Origin: Asaia astilbis JCM 15831
GTDB lineage: Bacteria; Pseudomonadota; Alphaproteobacteria; Acetobacterales; Acetobacteraceae
DNA: 64,000 nt
Direction of reading: 5' to 3'
Assembly: GCF_000613845.1 (NCBI RefSeq)
Contig: NZ_BAJT01000010.1
Location: 62,001-126,000, forward strand
In this document: positions 1 through 11,639 of the stretch, one piece after another
Layout: every line of letters starts with the position of its first letter
Position numbering within the stretch: position 1 is the first letter of the stretch
The notes under the pieces: model-generated
The model's database searches: none
The model's input: only the letters and a program-made list of their open reading frames with translations
Told to the model about the DNA's origin: nothing
Position numbers and translations under genes: made by a program

Positions 1-34
1 GGTTTCGCAGAAGCACAAAGCTGTTACCGTCTTA

Positions 35-613
35 TTAGACGGCAGCGCCTTCAACTTCACCTTCGGTCTCGGCGTCTTCGCCTTCGACTTCGGTCTCGAG
101 AACGTATTCGTCCTCTTCAGCAACAATGGCTTCGCCACGTGCCTGGCGCTCGGCTTCTTCTTCCGAACGGGCAACGTTGACTGTGACCGGGATCGACACT
201 TCCGGGTGCAGTGCAACGCGGGCTTCGACCAGACCGAGCAGCTTGATCGGCTCAACCAGAACGACCTGGTTGCGGCCGACCGTCAGGCCAGCTTCGGTCA
301 CGGCGAGCGAGATGTCGCGCGTGGTGACGGAACCGTAGAGGCTGCCGCTATCACCAGCCTGACGGATGATGACGACGCTCAGGCCATGCATACGCTCGGC
401 AAGACGCTCGGCTTCTTCACGACGCTTGAGGTTCTGGGCCTCAAGCTGCGCGCGCTCGGTTTCAAAACGCTGACGGTTCTGGGCGTTGGCGCGGAGCGCC
501 TTGCCCTGCGGCAGCAGGAAGTTGCGTGCGTAGCCGGGCTTGACGCGGACGATTTCGCCCATCTGACCCAGGTGCTCAACGCGCTGCAACAGGATGACTT
601 CAGTCTGTGACAT
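35..613 (-). CDS. rplI: 50S ribosomal protein L9
   Basis: Large-subunit ribosomal protein that binds 23S rRNA at the base of the L1 stalk. The N-terminus has the L9 core: a start MSQTEVILL, then the [16 protein letters not shown] signature at about residues 24-39. The protein is 192 aa, about 40 more than the usual 148. The extra length is a C-terminal tail rich in Glu, Asp and Val, a style of extension common in alphaproteobacterial L9. It is last in a minus-strand rpsF-rpsR-rplI operon, with only 10 bases separating it from rpsR, so it is probably translated from the same messenger. Confidence 0.97.
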   Translation of the reverse strand: MSQTEVILLQRVEHLGQMGEIVRVKPGYARNFLLPQGKALRANAQNRQRFETERAQLEAQNLKRREEAERLAERMHGLSVVIIRQAGDSGSLYGSVTTRDISLAVTEAGLTVGRNQVVLVEPIKLLGLVEARVALHPEVSIPVTVNVARSEEEAERQARGEAIVAEEDEYVLETEVEGEDAETEGEVEGAAV

Positions 614-623
614 GCCTGTCTCC

Positions 624-905
624 TCAGTTCATCACGTAGGGGAGCAGGGCAAGGAAACGGGCGCGCTTGATCGCCTGTGCCAGCTCACGCTGCTTCTTGG
701 CCGAAACCGCTGTGATGCGGCTCGGAACGATCTTGCCACGCTCGGAGAGGAAGCGGCTCAGCAGACGCACGTCCTTGTAGTCGATCTTCGGCGCATTCGG
801 GCCGGAGAACGGGCAGGACTTGCGACGGCGATAGAACGGGCGACGCGCACCGACGGCAATGCGACGGGCTGCGGGATTGATTTCGTTGGTGTTCTCGTCA
901 GACAT
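624..905 (-). CDS. rpsR: 30S ribosomal protein S18
   Basis: Small-subunit protein that pairs with S6 on the platform of the 30S subunit. At 93 aa it has normal length, with the basic [12 protein letters not shown] region near residues 24-35 and the core [20 protein letters not shown] that identifies the family. It lies 5 bases downstream of rpsF and 10 bases upstream of rplI on the minus strand, the conserved S6-S18-L9 order. No internal promoter is obvious. Confidence 0.98.
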   Translation of the reverse strand: MSDENTNEINPAARRIAVGARRPFYRRRKSCPFSGPNAPKIDYKDVRLLSRFLSERGKIVPSRITAVSAKKQRELAQAIKRARFLALLPYVMN

Positions 906-910
906 CGCGA

Positions 911-1375
911 TTACTCCGCATCCATCTCGGCACCCTCACGGGCGCGGTATTCCTCACGGTCGTCGCCACGACGGCCGCCACGGCCGCTGTCGAAACGACC
1001 AGCCGGCTTGGAGTTGCCACCACGGAAATTGCCACGGTCGCCACGGTCATCGCCCTTGCGGGACAGAACCGGAGACGGATCCTGCGTGATTTCCTCAACG
1101 CGCAGCGTCAGGACGCGCAGAACGTCTTCGTTCAGGCTCAGCTGACGCTCCAGCTCGCGGATCTGGTCCGGACGGGCATTCAGGCCGAGAAGGACGTAAT
1201 GGCCCTTGCGGTTCTTCTTGATGCGGTATGCGAGCGAACGCAGACCCCAGAACTCGCGCTTCTCGATAGAACCGCCATCCTGGGTGAGGAGGGTTTCGAT
1301 CTGCTCGACGAGGGTTTCGACCTGCGCCTGCGAGATATCGTTACGTGCAATGAGCACGCTTTCGTACAATGGCAT
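911..1375 (-). CDS. rpsF: 30S ribosomal protein S6
   Basis: S6 forms a heterodimer with S18 on the 30S platform. The first 100 residues carry the family fold ([15 protein letters not shown] start, [19 protein letters not shown] in the middle). After residue 100 there is a low-complexity Arg/Gly/Asp/Glu tail of roughly 50 residues, longer than in E. coli. The start has a purine-rich GAAGGGAG ribosome-binding sequence close upstream on the minus strand. It is the first gene of the rpsF-rpsR-rplI operon; the 200 bases upstream probably hold its promoter, though I could not pick convincing hexamers. Confidence 0.97.
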   Translation of the reverse strand: MPLYESVLIARNDISQAQVETLVEQIETLLTQDGGSIEKREFWGLRSLAYRIKKNRKGHYVLLGLNARPDQIRELERQLSLNEDVLRVLTLRVEEITQDPSPVLSRKGDDRGDRGNFRGGNSKPAGRFDSGRGGRRGDDREEYRAREGAEMDAE

Positions 1376-1578
1376 ATGAGCTCCCTTCGGATTGCTTCAA
1401 CCCAACTGCAGACCGGAACCGGTCGGATCAGCGCCTCTTCCACAAGGCTCGGGTATAGCCGGGACGATGCCTTCGTCCGGCAGGGGAAGGCGGCATAAAG
1501 CACATGCACCCCCGCAGGAGCAAGATAAATCAGGCAAAGTGCCCTTAATTCTTCACGCCTGTCCTCTTGTCAGAGCAA

Positions 1579-2174
1579 TCAGCGAAAAGAGGAGCTCAAA
1601 AGATGGGCGGGTGGTGTCAGACCCAGATCGTCAGGGATCGACCATTCTTCACGCTCGACAGAGATCGGGACAAATCCTGCGGCTTTATAGGCGGGCAGCG
1701 CGTGAGGATGATCGGCCGTGCAGGTATTCACATGCAGCACGCGTGTTTCCTTCTGCCAGGCCTGACGGATTGCTGCCTTCAGAAGATTTTTCCCGAGACC
1801 TTTGCCCTGAGCCGCAGGCACGAGCCCGAGATAGGAAAGATACGGCGTTTCCGCCTTTGCCAGATCGAGCTCGAAAAAACCGGCCACGCCCTCTGGCCCA
1901 AGAAGACGACAGATGAAGGTTTTAGGGGAAGAGATGATCCGAAGCAGCTTTTTTTCGGGCATCATGTAGCGCATCCACCAGCAATGGGGGGCGCCGACAA
2001 GGCGATAAAGCGCAAGGTAATCCAGGGTATCCGGATGCCACCGCTCGAGACGGTAGCCTTCGGGCCAGATGATCCGGCCCGGACCTGGTGGCCTGAGGCG
2101 CTCCAGAAACGTCACGTCAACCGTCACTTCGGTTGTCGGACGCTCCGGAGCGGCCTCAAGTCCCCTCTCCACGA

Positions 2175-2178
<4 letters not shown>
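1579..2178 (-). CDS. GNAT family N-acetyltransferase
   Basis: Predicted acetyl-CoA-dependent N-acetyltransferase with unknown substrate. The acetyl-CoA pyrophosphate-binding motif QGKGLG is at residues 124-129, preceded by the beta-4 strand [11 protein letters not shown] and followed by an amphipathic helix, the standard GNAT order. A Trp-rich stretch (HCWWMRYM, about 65-72) is distinctive. The frame opens with TTG overlapping the rpoD stop by two bases, which suggests coupling; GTG two codons later is an alternative, and neither has a strong ribosome-binding site. Its position after rpoD suggests it is co-transcribed. Confidence 0.85.
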
Positions 2179-4124
<1,946 letters not shown>

Positions 4125-4199
4125 ACCCTACTCCCTGCTCCCCGTACGCCCGCATGGAGCGCCGCGCTAATAACCAGCCATGAAAGAAATGCGTTAACA

Positions 4200-4225
4200 C
4201 AGTGCTCGGCTTAAGCCGAGCACTG
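4200..4225. repeat. 26-base perfect palindrome between dnaG and rpoD
   Basis: The arms CAGTGCTCGGCTT and AAGCCGAGCACTG meet with no spacer. The palindrome is 75 bases upstream of the rpoD start on the minus strand. No T-run follows on either strand, so it is not a classical intrinsic terminator; an operator, a processing hairpin or an attenuator are possibilities. Confidence 0.75.
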
Positions 4226-4374
4226 ACCCACCCGCCAACCCGTAGATTGACCACTCTTCCAACTGCGATCCACCAGCGTCAGCGCTAGCAATTTCGGCAG
4301 CGTGCAGGTGGGCGATCCGGCGCCCGAAGTCAAGGGTCCGGCCCTTTCTTTTCGAGTCGAAAGATCAGATTAGA

Positions 4375-6183
4375 TTAATCCTCGCCTTCGCTTTCCTCAC
4401 CGCGACGGAGCCGGTCGAGCGTGCGTAAACGTACGAGAAGCGCCTCTGGAAGCCCTTCCAGAGCGGGGTTGGCCAGTGCCGCCTGCATATCCTGCTCAAC
4501 TTCACGCACAAACGCAGGAAAATTCACAAGACCGAGAAAGTGCCACCATTGCTGGATCGGTTCCAGCGAAAACAATCCGCCCTTCTCGCCCTGCGGTGCT
4601 GGTGCAAGACTGCTTCCCAGCAAGGTTCGCGCCTCATCGCCGAGCCCCTCGGCGTCCAGCGCCATGAGGCACGCCTCTCCCGTCAGGGCATCGGCCGATG
4701 GAAGATCCGCGAACCAGTCAAGAACCGCATCACGCACGTCATCCAGCGGTGCAGGCAGATCGAGACGCCCGTAATGGTCCTCGATCTCAGGCAACAAGGT
4801 CGGATACCGCAGGACCAGCGCCGTCAGAAGACGCAGACGCTCGAGAGCGCCCGTTTCCCCGATGGCAACGCGTATCGGCGTTTTTTCCCGACGCGGCTTG
4901 CCTGCCGCCCCTTTTCCACCCCGGCGGGAAGAGGCGAAAAACCGATCCATCAACGCTTGGCGATATTCCGAAGCCAGATCCCGATCCGCTATTAGTGCTG
5001 CTGCAGCCTCGAGCCGCTTTTTCAGAGCGGCGCGCTGTTCGGGCACGTCCTGCTGAACGCCTGCCAGCATGAGCTGGAACAGCTCCTCGGCCAGTGACGA
5101 CGCCCCGTCGAGTACGTTCCGCATGGCCTGGGGACCGTCACGACGGATCAGACTGTCGGGATCGTCCTTCGGATCGAGACGACAGAACTTCAGGCTGCGC
5201 TCAGGAGAGAGCAGCGGCAAGGCGAGCTCAGCCACACGCAACGCGGCGCGGGCACCCGCCGCATCGCCATCAAGACAGAGGATCGGATGCGACGCCTCGC
5301 GCCAGAGCAGCTCGAGCTGCTCGGCCCCCATGGCTGTACCCAGCGGGGCCACAGCAGCATCAAATCCGGCCTGAGCAAGGGCAATGACATCCATATAGCC
5401 CTCGGCGACGATCAGCTTCTGAGCCGGGTCGCGCAGCGCCGCGCGCGCCTGATCGAGGTTGTAAAGCGCACGACGCTTGGAGAAGAGCGCCGTCTCCGGC
5501 CCGTTGACGTATTTGGGCTGCGCATCGCCCAAAGTCCGACCACCGAAGGAGATCAACCTGCCTCGGCGATCGCGTATGGGAAACATGACGCGTGAGAAGA
5601 ACAACTCCCCCTTGGGGGCGCCGCGCTCATCCACACGCATGAGCCCGGCCTGAAGCAGCTGCTCGGCGGTGATATCCTGCCCGCGCAGCGCTTCGAGCAG
5701 CGCCCCCCGCCCCTCCCCGGCCCAACCGAGACCGAAACGCTCAATCGTCGCATCGCTCAGGCCACGCCTGCGGAGATAAGCAAGCGCCTGCTTGCCGGCG
5801 GGCTGATAGAGCGCCTGACGATAGACGGCCTGTACCGCTTCGAGCACGTCGCCAAGGGAGCGCGCTTCCTGGGCACGAGCCTCCTGACGCGGGTCCTGCC
5901 GAGGCATGTCGAGGCCTGCTTCATTGGCGAGCTGCTCGACCGCTTCAGGAAAGCTCCGTCCCTCGCTCTGCATGACGAAAGAAATGACATCGCCATGCAC
6001 ACCACATCCGAAACAATGGAAATGGTCGTCATAAACATAGAAAGATGGCGTCTTCTCCCCATGGAAGGGGCAGCACGCCTTCCAGTTTCGCCCTGAACGG
6101 CCGAGCTTCGTGCGCCTTCCGATGACCGCAGCAATCGGTGTTCGGGCACGCAGCTCGTCGAGAAAACCGGGATCGAACGCCAT
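4375..6183 (-). CDS. dnaG: DNA primase DnaG
   Basis: Synthesises RNA primers at the replication fork. The N-terminal CHC2-type zinc finger is intact, with ligands C38, H41, C57 and C60 (CCPFHGEKTPSF and HFHCFGCG). The RNA-polymerase/Toprim domain follows, with LIVAEGYMDVIALAQAG at about residue 260 and the acidic pair LCLDGDAAGARA about 45 residues later. The C-terminal DnaB-interacting part is poorly conserved, as usual. It is 602 aa, within the normal range. yqeY sits 14 bases upstream and rpoD follows, so this is a yqeY-dnaG-rpoD block like the macromolecular-synthesis operon. Confidence 0.97.
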   Translation of the reverse strand: MAFDPGFLDELRARTPIAAVIGRRTKLGRSGRNWKACCPFHGEKTPSFYVYDDHFHCFGCGVHGDVISFVMQSEGRSFPEAVEQLANEAGLDMPRQDPRQEARAQEARSLGDVLEAVQAVYRQALYQPAGKQALAYLRRRGLSDATIERFGLGWAGEGRGALLEALRGQDITAEQLLQAGLMRVDERGAPKGELFFSRVMFPIRDRRGRLISFGGRTLGDAQPKYVNGPETALFSKRRALYNLDQARAALRDPAQKLIVAEGYMDVIALAQAGFDAAVAPLGTAMGAEQLELLWREASHPILCLDGDAAGARAALRVAELALPLLSPERSLKFCRLDPKDDPDSLIRRDGPQAMRNVLDGASSLAEELFQLMLAGVQQDVPEQRAALKKRLEAAAALIADRDLASEYRQALMDRFFASSRRGGKGAAGKPRREKTPIRVAIGETGALERLRLLTALVLRYPTLLPEIEDHYGRLDLPAPLDDVRDAVLDWFADLPSADALTGEACLMALDAEGLGDEARTLLGSSLAPAPQGEKGGLFSLEPIQQWWHFLGLVNFPAFVREVEQDMQAALANPALEGLPEALLVRLRTLDRLRRGEESEGED

Positions 6184-6197
6184 CGTTCAGCCTGAAA

Positions 6198-6650
6198 TCA
6201 GGAAAGACGGGCTTTGACGACCGCGTTGACGCGACCCATATCGAGCGCGCTGCCAAACTTCGCCTTGAGCACGGCCATGACCTTGCCCATTTCCTTCATG
6301 CTGGTGGCACCGGCCTCGGCGATTGCCGCGTCGATTTCGGCCGTCAGTGCAGCCTCATCCATCTCGGGAGGCAGATAGGTCTTGATGGTTTCAATCTCCG
6401 CCTCTTCCTTCTCTGCGAGCTCGGGGCGACCGCCCTCGCGGTACATGGTGGCAGATTCGGTGCGCGATTTGATCATGCTGCGGAGCATCGGAAGAATGTC
6501 GTCATCCCCGATCTCCTTGCCATTGACGCGCGCTGCGACGTCGAGATCCTTGATGCGGGCAGTGATGCCACGGATCTGCGCGACGCGATCCATTTCCTTC
6601 GCCTTCATGGCGGTCTTGAGATCGGCCGAGATCTGTTCTCTCAGGGACAT
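6198..6650 (-). CDS. GatB/YqeY domain-containing protein
   Basis: A 150-residue protein of the YqeY family, related to the C-terminal tRNA-binding domain of GatB. Recognisable features are the start MSLREQISADLKTAMKAKE, the central ESATMYREGGRPELAEKEEA segment, and the terminal MGKVMAVLKAKFG..MGRVNAVVKARL. The precise role is unknown; family members are thought to act on tRNA or amidotransferase complexes. It is the first gene before dnaG on the minus strand (14-base gap) and is divergent from the carA region, sharing the intergenic segment that holds two 17-base palindromes. Confidence 0.93.
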   Translation of the reverse strand: MSLREQISADLKTAMKAKEMDRVAQIRGITARIKDLDVAARVNGKEIGDDDILPMLRSMIKSRTESATMYREGGRPELAEKEEAEIETIKTYLPPEMDEAALTAEIDAAIAEAGATSMKEMGKVMAVLKAKFGSALDMGRVNAVVKARLS

Positions 6651-6685
6651 TGGTATTTCCTTTCCTGACCTGCGCCGCCCGACAA

Positions 6686-6702
6686 TGGGAATATTTTTCC
6701 CA
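6686..6702. promoter_or_regulatory. Operator-like inverted repeat, copy 1
   Basis: TGGGAA, five bases (tattt), TTCCCA. An identical pair of half-sites with a different five-base spacer recurs 39 bases downstream. It lies between the divergent yqeY and HTH-carA reading frames. The repeated exact half-sites suggest binding by a dimeric regulator; the identity of that regulator is inference. Confidence 0.6.
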
Positions 6703-6724
6703 TATGACGAACGGTGTATGGGAG

Positions 6725-6741
6725 TGGGAAAAAACTTCCCA
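6725..6741. promoter_or_regulatory. Operator-like inverted repeat, copy 2
   Basis: TGGGAA, five bases (aaaac), TTCCCA, centred 39 bases from copy 1. Its right arm TTCCCA (6736-6741) could double as a -35 hexamer, 17 bases before a weak -10 candidate TATCTA (6759-6764), which would place the site over the carA promoter. The promoter assignment is tentative. Confidence 0.55.
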
Positions 6742-6814
6742 ATCCCGTCTCAAAGGCTTATCTAGCACCAACCACGCGAGCGTCCGATAGGAAAAGGACG
6801 GGAGGGAGACGGGT

Positions 6815-7012
6815 ATGGACATCGAAGAGATCATCGAGAAGGCAGGAGGCGCCGAAGCGCTGGCCAACCTGACCGGCGTCGGCACCGAGGCCATTCGCAA
6901 ATGGCGGCAGTCACGCGCCATTCCCGGCAAGCACTGGGCTGCGCTGCTGCGCCTGCCCGGAATCACTCTTTCGGACCTTGATCCGCAGACGCCCCAGGAG
7001 GAGACCCCGACC
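6815..7012 (+). other. Helix-turn-helix segment in frame ahead of carA
   Basis: An open stretch of 66 codons starts at ATG 6815 with a GGAGG ribosome-binding site at 6801-6805 and runs without a stop into carA. The peptide (IIEKAGGAEALANLTGV, then TEAIRKWRQSRAIPGKHW) looks like a YdaS/Cro-type helix-turn-helix: a helix, the turn at GV/T, and a basic recognition helix. carA has its own strong AGGAGGAG site just before ATG 7013, inside this segment. So there are two readings: a long HTH-CarA protein plus a short CarA from the inner start, or a separate small regulator whose stop codon was lost by mutation or base error. Confidence 0.6.
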
Positions 7013-8167
7013 ATGACAGATACCTGCCCTGACGGCGCCACCGCCGCCCTCGCTCTCGCTGACGGGACCATCCTCTGGGGCATCGGTTTCGGCGCCTACA
7101 CCGAGGGTGCCGCCATTGGCGAGCTCTGCTTCAACACGGGCATGACCGGCTATCAGGAAACGCTGACCGATCCGTCTTTCGCCGGTCAGATCGTGACCTT
7201 CACCTTCCCCCATGTCGGCAATGTCGGCACCAATGCGGATGATGACGAAGCCCAGCGCGTCGCCGCACGCGGCGTGGTGGTCAAGGAAGACATCACGCTT
7301 CCTGCCAACTGGCGCTCGACCCAGAAGCTCGAGCAGTGGATGATCGGCCAGAATCTGCCGGGCATTGCCGGGATCGACACGCGCCTCATCACACGTCGCC
7401 TGCGCGATGGTGGCGCACAGACCGCTGTGCTCGCCTTCCCGAAAGATCGTCAGTTCGACATCGCGGCCCTGCGCGCTCAGGCCAAATCCTGGCCGGGCCT
7501 TGAAGGCATGGATCTGGCGAAGGACGTCACCTGCACCCAGAGCTACAGCTGGGATCTCGGCGTCTGGCAAAAGCCTGCTGCCGAGCGCAGCGTCCGCCGT
7601 CGTGTAGTTGCTGTCGATTACGGTGCAAAGCGCAATATCCTGCGCTGCCTCGTGACTGCCGGTTGCGACGTGACTGTGGTCCCGGCCACGGCGACAGCCG
7701 AAGACATTCTGCGTCACAACCCCGAAGGCGTCTTTCTCTCCAACGGCCCCGGCGATCCGGCTGCGACTGGCGTTTACGCCGTGCCCGCCATTCAGGGTGT
7801 CCTCGAAGCTGACGTGCCGGTTTTCGGCATCTGCCTCGGGCACCAGCTTCTTGCTCAGGCTCTGGGAGCGAAGACCTTCAAGCTGGAGCGCGGCCATCAC
7901 GGTGCCAACCAGCCCGTCAAGGATCTCGCTTCGGGTCGGGTCGAAATCACCAGCCAGAATCACGGCTTTGCAGTCGATGACAAATCCCTGCCCGAAGACG
8001 TGATCATCACCCATACCAGCCTGTTCGACGGCTCGAATGAAGGCATTCGCAGCACGAAGCTCGACGCCTTCTCGGTGCAGTATCATCCTGAGGCGAGCCC
8101 GGGCCCATCGGATTCATTCTACCTCTTCGAGCGCTTCGTCGCCCTCATGGACAAGAAGGCAGCCTGA
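7013..8167 (+). CDS. carA: Carbamoyl-phosphate synthase small subunit
   Basis: Glutaminase subunit that hydrolyses glutamine and passes ammonia to CarB for carbamoyl phosphate (arginine and pyrimidine synthesis). The N-terminal CPSase domain has the ELCFNTGMTGYQETLTDPSF signature. The C-terminal class I amidotransferase has the oxyanion motif SNGPGDPAA, nucleophile Cys in GICLGHQ, and the His/Glu pair in YHPEASPGP. I chose ATG 7013 because it gives 384 aa, matching the family, and follows AGGAGGAG at 6996-7003. The same frame is open back to ATG 6815 (450 aa) and includes a helix-turn-helix segment. carB follows after 3 bases. Confidence 0.96.
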   Translation: MTDTCPDGATAALALADGTILWGIGFGAYTEGAAIGELCFNTGMTGYQETLTDPSFAGQIVTFTFPHVGNVGTNADDDEAQRVAARGVVVKEDITLPANWRSTQKLEQWMIGQNLPGIAGIDTRLITRRLRDGGAQTAVLAFPKDRQFDIAALRAQAKSWPGLEGMDLAKDVTCTQSYSWDLGVWQKPAAERSVRRRVVAVDYGAKRNILRCLVTAGCDVTVVPATATAEDILRHNPEGVFLSNGPGDPAATGVYAVPAIQGVLEADVPVFGICLGHQLLAQALGAKTFKLERGHHGANQPVKDLASGRVEITSQNHGFAVDDKSLPEDVIITHTSLFDGSNEGIRSTKLDAFSVQYHPEASPGPSDSFYLFERFVALMDKKAA

Positions 8168-8170
8168 CCC

Positions 8171-11100
8171 ATGCCGAAACGTACTGATATCTCGTCGATC
8201 CTCATCATCGGCGCTGGCCCCATCGTGATCGGCCAAGCCTGTGAATTCGACTACTCCGGCACGCAGGCCTGCAAGGCGCTGAAGGAGGAAGGCTATCGCG
8301 TCATCCTCATCAACTCGAACCCGGCAACGATCATGACCGATCCGGGTCTGGCCGATGCGACCTATGTCGAGCCGATCACGCCGGAATTTGTCGAGCGCAT
8401 CATCCTCAAGGAAAAGCCCGACGCGGTTCTGCCGACCATGGGTGGCCAGACGGCGCTGAATGCCGCCATGGCACTCGACAAATCGGGCTTTCTGAAAAAG
8501 CATAATGTCGAGCTGATCGGCGCCAATGCCGAGGTGATCGACCGCGCTGAGGACCGCCAGAAGTTCCGCGAAGCGATGGACGAAATCGGCGTGGAATCAC
8601 CGCGCAGCACCATCGCTCACACGCTTGAAGAAGCCCGCGCCGCGCTCGAGAGCGTTGGCCTGCCTGCCATTATCCGTCCGTCTTTCACGATGGGCGGCGC
8701 CGGTGGCGGCATTGCTATAACCGCGAAGAATTTGACAAGATCGTCGCTGGCGGTCTCGACGCCTCCCCCACCACCGAGGTTCTGATCGAGGAATCCGTTC
8801 TGGGCTGGAAGGAATTCGAGATGGAAGTCGTCCGCGACAAGGCGGATAACTGCATCATCGTCTGCTCCATCGAAAATATCGATCCGATGGGCGTGCATAC
8901 GGGCGACTCAATCACCGTCGCCCCTGCCCTGACGCTCACCGACAAGGAATATCAGAACCTTCGCGACATCTCGATCGCTTGCCTGCGCAAGATCGGCGTC
9001 GAGACGGGTGGGTCGAATGTGCAGTTCGGCATCAATCCCGATGACGGGCGCATTGTCGTCATCGAGATGAACCCGCGCGTCTCGCGCTCCTCGGCCCTCG
9101 CTTCGAAAGCAACCGGCTTCCCGATTGCCAAGATCGCGGCCAAGCTGGCTGTCGGCTATACGCTGGACGAGCTCGCCAACGACATCACCGGCACGACGCC
9201 CGCCAGCTTCGAGCCCACCATCGATTATGTCGTGGTCAAGATTCCGCGCTTCACCTTCGAGAAGTTCCCCGGCGCACCGGCCCTGCTGTCGACATCGATG
9301 AAGTCGGTTGGCGAGGCCATGTCGGTCGGCCGCTCCTTCGCCGAAGCGCTGCAAAAGGGTCTGCGCTCGATGGAAACGGGGCTGACCGGCCTCGACCCTG
9401 TCGAAGCTCCCGGCGACGGCTCGCTCGACGCCTATCGTGCCGCTCTGTCAGAGCCGCGTCCCGAGCGCATCCTGATGGCTGCACAGGCCATTCGTGCAGG
9501 GCTGAGCCTTGAGGACATCAATGCGGCCTGTCGCTTCGAACCCTGGTTCCTGCGTCAGCTGCAGGACATCGTCGCCAGCGAAAACGAGATTGCCGCCAAT
9601 GGTCTTCCCCAGGATCAGCGCAACCTTCGCCGCATCAAGGCACAGGGCTTCTCCGACCGCCAGCTTGCGCGCCTGACAGGCCAGAGCGTCGAGGAGGTCT
9701 CAGCCCTTCGCCTGAAGCTTGCCGTGACACCCGCCTATAAGCGCATCGATACCTGCGCCGGCGAGTTCGCCTCTGACACGCCTTACCTCTACTCGACCTA
9801 TGAGGGCGGGTTTGGCATTCCGGAATGCGAAAGCCGTCCGACGGATCGCAAGAAAATTGTGATCCTGGGCGGCGGACCGAACCGTATCGGTCAGGGTATC
9901 GAGTTCGATTATTGCTGTGTCCATGCTGCCTATGCGCTGCGGGAGGCCGGGTTCGAGACCATCATGGTCAACTGCAACCCCGAGACCGTCTCGACCGATT
10001 ACGATACCTCGGATCGTCTCTATTTCGAGCCGTTGACCGATGAGGATGTGATCGCTCTCATCCGCACAGAGCAGAGCAAAGGCGAGATCCTTGGCTGCAT
10101 CGTACAATATGGTGGCCAGACCCCGCTAAAGCTGTCCCGCGCGCTCGAAGCTGCCGGTATTCCGCTGCTCGGCACCCCGGCCGATGCCATCGACCGTGCC
10201 GAAGACCGCGAGCGCTTCCAGGCGCTGTTGCGCAAGCTCGGCCTGCGCCAGCCCGAAAACGGCATTGCCCGTAGCCCGGCAGAAGCCGAAGCCGTGGCCG
10301 AAAAAGTCGGCTATCCGGTTGTGGTTCGTCCGTCCTACGTGCTCGGCGGTCGTGCGATGGAAATCGTGTATGACCCCGCAGGTCTGCAACGCTATCTGCG
10401 CAACACGCTCGTTCTGGCAGGTGCAGAAGTCTCTTCCGGCCCCATTCTGCTGGACCGTTATCTGAACGATGCCATCGAAGCCGATGTCGATTGCATCTGC
10501 GATGGTCAGGACGTTTATGTCGCAGGCGTCATGGAGCATATCGAAGAAGCCGGTATTCACTCCGGTGACTCTGCCTGCTCACTGCCGCCCTACACGCTCT
10601 CCCCCGCCATCGTGACCGAGCTGAAGGCTCAGACCGAAGCCATGGCCCGCGAGATCGGCATTGTGGGCCTGATGAACGTGCAATACGCCATCAAGGATCA
10701 CGAAGTCTTCGTGCTCGAGGTCAACCCGCGCGCCTCGCGTACCGTACCGTTCGTTGCCAAGGCGACGGGTGTGCCGGTCGCGAAGATCGGTGCCTGTGTC
10801 ATGGCGGGCGCAAAGCTCTCGAGCTTCAAGCTGGATGGCGATGCCATTGCACCGCATGTCGCGGTGAAGGAAGCCGTGTTCCCGTTCCATCGCTTTGCCG
10901 ATACCGATACCATCCTCGGGCCGGAAATGCGGTCGACGGGTGAGGTGATCGGTCTCGACAGCAGCTTCGAGCGCGCCTTTGCCAAGTCGCAGCTCGGAGC
11001 CGGCGTTGTGCTTCCCCAGGCGGGCACTGTCCTCCTCTCGGTGCGCGACGGTCACAAGACGCAGGTCCAAGCGCTCGGTCGCAAGCTGATTGAAATGGGC

Positions 11101-11424
11101 TTTACCATCCTCGCCACACGCGGCACGGCAGCGCGCCTCGACGAAGCAGGTATCCCGGTCAAGCGCGTCAACAAGGTACTCGAGGGCCGTCCGAACTGTG
11201 TGGATGCCATCCGTTCAGGCGACGTGCAGCTTGTCATCAACACGGCTCAGGGATCGCAGGCCGTGCGCGACAGCTTCGATATCCGCCGTTCGTCGCTGTT
11301 GGGGGGCGTCCCTCACTACACGACGCTCGCCGGTGCCCGCGCAGCCATCTATGCCATCTCGGCCATCAAGGATGGCGAGCTGGACGTGGCCCCGCTGCAA
11401 TCCTACTTCAAACGGGAATTCTGA
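8171..11424 (+). CDS. carB: Carbamoyl-phosphate synthase large subunit (frame disrupted at about 8716)
   Basis: Makes carbamoyl phosphate from bicarbonate, ammonia and two ATP. It has two homologous synthetase halves, each with an ATP-grasp domain; examples are [11 protein letters not shown] in the first half and [11 protein letters not shown] in the second. The C-terminal MGS-like allosteric domain ends the protein. At 8716-8718 one base is missing: GCT AT AACCGC should encode Ala-Tyr-Asn-Arg, as in the family's GGGIAYNREEF motif. Restoring it gives 1084 aa, the normal length. Because the gene is needed for pyrimidine and arginine synthesis and both flanks are conserved, I read this as a base error and not a pseudogene. 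Confidence 0.95.
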
Positions 11425-11639
11425 GAGATACAGGGCTTTCCTTGCCCTTCCCTCTCAAGCAAACGCCGCTCTCCTTCGTGGGGGCGGCGCCTCTCTCGAT
11501 CACCGCCCTCTTCTCGCCCCTCGCTGTCTCTTCCCGCCAAGGCGAACGCGCTCAAAATCTGTTAACGTGACATCGGCGCCTCATCCGGATTACCCCCATG
11601 CCTCACGCTTTCTCTTGCTGGCATGAGCGCTATTCCCTG

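Noticed and set aside
6911..8086. A 391-codon open frame on the minus strand opposite carA
   Set aside because: Shadow of carA; no motifs and no ribosome-binding site.
8171..8785. carB as a pseudogene
   Set aside because: One missing base restores full conserved sequence, and similar breaks occur in essential genes throughout the window.
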